Source: Acidimicrobiia bacterium (GTDB lineage: Bacteria > Actinomycetota > Acidimicrobiia > Acidimicrobiales > Ilumatobacteraceae). Taken from it: a stretch of DNA of 8,639 nucleotides. The notes below the pieces were generated by a model. That model was not told the origin of the DNA, did not search any database, and worked only from the letters and a program-made list of their open reading frames with translations. The stretch is from positions 1 to 8,639 of the forward strand of contig JACDHN010000088.1 in the NCBI GenBank assembly GCA_013821025.1, in the 5' to 3' direction. The translations under genes and the position numbers were made by a program. Numbering within the stretch: position 1 is the first letter of the stretch; every line of letters starts with the position of its first letter. This document shows positions 6,570 to 8,639 of this stretch, piece by piece.

Positions 6570-7041
6570 GCGTGAGCCCGCCAGGAGCGGCGGTGGCTTC
6601 GAGTTGCCACTGATGCTGCTCGCCGGCTTCCGCGCGATCATCGACGAGCTTCACACGGAACTGTCGAGTCGCGGACATCCCGATGCACGCCCCGCCCACG
6701 GGTTCGTGCTCCAGGCCATCGGACCCGACGGCGCAACCGCCAGTGAGGTGGCACGCCGGCTCGGCGTCTCGAAGCAGGCGGCAGGCAAGTCGATCGAGCG
6801 GATTGAGGTGCTCGGCTATGCCGCACGCATCGCCGACGAGATGGATGGCAGACGCAAGGTCGTGCGCCTCACTGATTACGGTGTCGACCTCCTCACCGAG
6901 TCGGCCAAGATCCTCGATCGCATCCATCGGCGCTGGGTCCGGGCACTCGGAGTCGATCGGGTCCGGGCGCTCGAGTCCGATCTGCGCTCGATGACACCGT
7001 CGGCCGTGTTCCGGCTCGACCTGGCGGGTTGGCTCGGCTGA
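6553..7041 (+). CDS. MarR-family transcriptional regulator
   Basis: 162 residues, usual MarR length. The winged helix-turn-helix spans about 48-112: the helix-turn-helix TASEVARRLGVSKQAAGKSI (62-81), followed by RIEVLGYAARIADEMDGRRK (83-102), where the beta wing DEMDGRRKVVRLTDYG (95-110) carries the typical D-x-R-x-x-x-x-x-L-T pattern. Flanking helices (17-40 and 111-160) should form the dimer interface. MarR proteins usually repress neighbouring genes until a small ligand is bound. The target here is probably the divergent cupin gene plus itself, through the inverted repeats in the gap. The start is uncertain: TTG at 6553 or TTG at 6562, neither with a good Shine-Dalgarno; the first ATG (6613) would remove part of the first helix. 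The effector is unknown. Confidence 0.88.
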   Translation: MSKLATREPARSGGGFELPLMLLAGFRAIIDELHTELSSRGHPDARPAHGFVLQAIGPDGATASEVARRLGVSKQAAGKSIERIEVLGYAARIADEMDGRRKVVRLTDYGVDLLTESAKILDRIHRRWVRALGVDRVRALESDLRSMTPSAVFRLDLAGWLG

Positions 7042-7066
7042 ATCGTCGGCGGACTCGTCGCTGGTC

Positions 7067-7444
7067 TCAACCGGCGCAGGCGGGAGGGGAGTCGAGCGTC
7101 GTGCGGCTGTCGAGGTCGACCTCGACACGGTCATCGTCGGTGACTCGCACCGTGTAGGTGGGTTGGCATTCCTCCTTGACGGACTCCCAGCCAGTACCGA
7201 GCTCGAACGCCCACTGATGGCCGGGGCACACGAGGCGGTTGCGCAGCACGACGCCCTTGACCAACTCGCGCTGGCGGTGGATGCACGTGTTGTCCATCGC
7301 GTACACGTTTCCGTCGTGGGCGACGACGACGATCATGCGGTCCCCTTGCTCGCCGTCGGTCACCGCGAACTTTCGACGTCTCGTGACCTCGGCGAGTTCG
7401 CCGACGTCGAGCCAGCGGCCGGTCTTGCTCAAGCCCGGGTCCAC
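7067..7444 (-). CDS. Small Rieske [2Fe-2S] ferredoxin
   Basis: 125 residues, the size of soluble Rieske ferredoxins that feed electrons to oxygenases. The cluster motif is complete: Cys54-x-His56, then 16 residues, then Cys73-x2-His76, as CIH...CPGHQWAF. No membrane segment or signal peptide is seen, so it should be cytoplasmic. It starts at GTG (7444-7442), only 1 nt after the stop of the upstream ferredoxin gene, with a GAGGA about 11 nt before it in the end of that gene; translational coupling is likely. It is the last gene of the three-gene set with the diiron-type protein and converges on the MarR gene with a 25-nt gap. The Rieske domain of a small nitrite-reductase-type subunit is an alternative, but no partner for that is present. 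Confidence 0.88.
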   Translation of the reverse strand: MDPGLSKTGRWLDVGELAEVTRRRKFAVTDGEQGDRMIVVVAHDGNVYAMDNTCIHRQRELVKGVVLRNRLVCPGHQWAFELGTGWESVKEECQPTYTVRVTDDDRVEVDLDSRTTLDSPPACAG

Positions 7445-7445
7445 G

Positions 7446-7829
7446 TCAGTCGGTGTCCTCAGCGGACAACCACCGCCGGCGCAACCGTTCGTTCACGGCG
7501 GTCGGCAGCGAGCGGTCGATCGCCCGCTCGTCGAGCGCGGTCTGGTCGGGATCCCACGAGATGGCGCAATCCCCGGACACGTAGGTCTGGCAGGCCAGCC
7601 GCCACCCCTCGTCGAGCAACGCCCCGAGCCGCTCCCGCTCGCGCTTGCGCGGCGGGCTCAGGTTCTCGCGTCCGCTCTCGATGTACACGCGATCGGTGCC
7701 GCAGTTGCCGCTGGCGCAGCGGTACGGCACGCCGCACTCGTTGCGGATGGCGATGCGCAGCAGGTTGACGTCGTCACCGTCGGCGAAGTCGACGGCGGCA
7801 CCACTCGTGACGAAGCGGATGATCGGCAT
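7446..7829 (-). CDS. Plant-type [2Fe-2S] ferredoxin with Asp in place of the third Cys ligand
   Basis: 127 residues with a beta-grasp ferredoxin pattern. The cluster loop reads GVPYRCASGNCGTDRV (33-48) and the distal ligand lies in LACQTYV (78-84). In the family the ligands follow C-x4-C-x2-C...C. Here Cys38, Cys43 and Cys80 fit, but the third position is Asp46 (codon GAT at 7694-7692). Cys32 and Cys88 are extra cysteines close by. The cluster may have an Asp ligand, use another Cys, or be altered. The C-terminal tail (about 93-127) is charged and longer than in minimal ferredoxins. The start is ATG 7829, fixed by the opening strand PIIRFVTSG; no clear ribosome site is seen. It follows the diiron-type gene by 66 nt and precedes the Rieske gene by 1 nt, so it is probably an electron carrier in the same system. 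Confidence 0.85.
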   Translation of the reverse strand: MPIIRFVTSGAAVDFADGDDVNLLRIAIRNECGVPYRCASGNCGTDRVYIESGRENLSPPRKRERERLGALLDEGWRLACQTYVSGDCAISWDPDQTALDERAIDRSLPTAVNERLRRRWLSAEDTD

Positions 7830-7895
7830 GGCGCAGGCTCAGGCGCGGCTCGGACGACGCCGTGGTCGCCTGGCCAGGCCGTGAGGAAGGAAGGG

Positions 7896-8609
7896 TCAGA
7901 CCCGCTCGAGATCGGGGGCGACGTAGGTGTCGTACAGCGACTTGGTGTACGAGAAGCGCATCTCCGCACCGGCCTGCACCAGGTCGAGGCAGCGCTGCTG
8001 CAGCTCCGGGGTGTCGGCGTAGTCGAGCACGATCTGGTACCCGCGCTCGCCATGCACCTCGTCGGAGGTGATGTGCAGGTCGAAGAACTCGGCGTCGTCC
8101 TCGGTGAAGCCGTACACGTCGAGCAGCGGCGGATACTGCTTGCGGTAGATCGCAGGCACCTGCGACTCGAGCCCGACCACCAGTGCCGCAGTGGCGACCG
8201 CGAAGTGCTCGCGCATCGCCACGGCGTAGCACCAGCCCTGCAGGCCGCGGGTCACCGGGTTCATGTTGCGGGCGTCGGTCACCCGCTCACGGGTGGTGCC
8301 GCACGCTTCGGCGAAGCGGATCAACAGGTCGGTGTGGCGGACGTCGGAGACCTCTTCCTCGTACATGTTCTGCAGCAGGAAGTCCTTGGCGTCCGTGGCG
8401 TGATCGGGCGTGTTGGCGTAGATGTAGGCCAGGTAGTCGGCAAACGGGCCGACGTAGTGGTAGTGGTTCTCCGCCCAGCGGGCGAAGTGCTCGCGCTTGA
8501 GCTCGCCGTTCGCCCACGCCATGCTGAACGAGGCGTTCTTGGCCTCGCGCCCCTTGATCGCTTCCTCGAGCGCAGCGCGGAAGTCGTCCTTGGAGAGCAA
8601 CTCTGCCAT
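7896..8609 (-). CDS. Heme-oxygenase-like diiron (CADD/PqqC/TenA-fold) redox protein
   Basis: 237 residues, all-helical by composition, about the size of PqqC, TenA and chlamydial CADD. The predicted dinuclear metal site is complete: Glu85-x6-His92, Glu148 in LESQVP (147-152), and His179-x3-Asp183-x2-His186 in HITSDEVH. This six-residue set and spacing match CADD-type heme-oxygenase-like dimetal oxidases, which activate oxygen; cofactor-free PqqC and thiaminase TenA lack it. Residues 27-60, with SFSMAWANGEL and FADYL, also resemble CADD. CADD makes p-aminobenzoate from one of its own tyrosines. From my memory of that sequence, the consumed tyrosine aligns with Ser29 here, so the same reaction is doubtful. 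The ATG at 8609 is chosen for AAAGGTG (8621-8615) just upstream; a GTG at 8630 is less likely. It is first in a set with two ferredoxin genes. The substrate is unknown. Confidence 0.8.
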   Translation of the reverse strand: MAELLSKDDFRAALEEAIKGREAKNASFSMAWANGELKREHFARWAENHYHYVGPFADYLAYIYANTPDHATDAKDFLLQNMYEEEVSDVRHTDLLIRFAEACGTTRERVTDARNMNPVTRGLQGWCYAVAMREHFAVATAALVVGLESQVPAIYRKQYPPLLDVYGFTEDDAEFFDLHITSDEVHGERGYQIVLDYADTPELQQRCLDLVQAGAEMRFSYTKSLYDTYVAPDLERV

Positions 8610-8614
8610 CACAT

Positions 8615-8621
8615 CACCTTT
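8615..8621 (-). promoter_or_regulatory. Shine-Dalgarno sequence for the diiron-type gene
   Basis: On the minus strand AAAGGTG ends 5 nt before the ATG at 8609. It rules against the in-frame GTG at 8630, which would place this site inside the coding region. Any promoter lies beyond about 8622, at or past the window edge, so this gene may itself be part of a longer transcript. Confidence 0.6.
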
Positions 8622-8639
8622 CGAGCTCACAGCCGGGCT

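Noticed and set aside
5684..6610. Minus-strand frame of 308 codons overlapping the cupin and DHFR-fold genes
   Set aside because: It is an Arg/Ser/Pro-rich shadow of two well-supported genes with their own ribosome sites, and shows no domain of its own.
7868..7879. Perfect 12-bp palindrome GCCTGGCCAGGC in the 66-nt gap between the diiron-type gene and the ferredoxin gene
   Set aside because: About two 12-bp palindromes are expected by chance in a window this long, more in GC-rich DNA. It has no loop or T-run, so it is not a convincing terminator, and no promoter is seen beside it.

Overview
The window is a dense, high-GC stretch with short intergenic gaps, a lipoprotein with a Ser/Thr/Asp-rich linker, and GTG and TTG starts beside ATG. 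This fits an actinobacterium. An Acidimicrobiia-like member is my guess, with no marker gene here to prove it. I see no rRNA, tRNA, transposase, integrase or CRISPR array.

Layout. (1) 2-487, + strand: the 3' end of a ZIP-family metal transporter, cut by the window edge. (2) 5343-513, - strand: a complete branched-chain amino acid type (HAAT) ABC importer operon in the order livK (lipoprotein), livF (ATPase), livH (permease), then a fused livM-livG protein carrying the second permease and second ATPase in one 630-residue chain. The junctions are 4 nt, 10 nt and a 1-nt TGATG overlap, so the genes are probably co-transcribed and partly coupled in translation. (3) 6498-5457, - strand: a small cupin protein and a RibD/DHFR-fold reductase, divergent from a MarR-type regulator (6553-7041, +). 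The 54-nt gap between cupin and regulator holds a perfect inverted repeat and a related imperfect one, placed over plausible divergent promoters: a likely autoregulated MarR switch. (4) 8609-7067, - strand: a three-gene set encoding a heme-oxygenase-like diiron (CADD/PqqC/TenA-fold) protein, a plant-type [2Fe-2S] ferredoxin whose third cysteine ligand is Asp, and a small Rieske ferredoxin.

How they work together. The liv genes encode a full importer: LivK captures the solute, LivH plus the LivM half form the channel, and LivF plus the LivG half power it. The MarR protein probably controls itself and the cupin, and perhaps the reductase downstream. The third group looks like an oxygen-using dinuclear metal enzyme supplied with electrons by two dedicated iron-sulfur proteins. 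It is the part most likely to be an undescribed system. Its six predicted metal ligands are intact, but the tyrosine that I recall being consumed in chlamydial CADD-type p-aminobenzoate synthesis is not at the aligned position.
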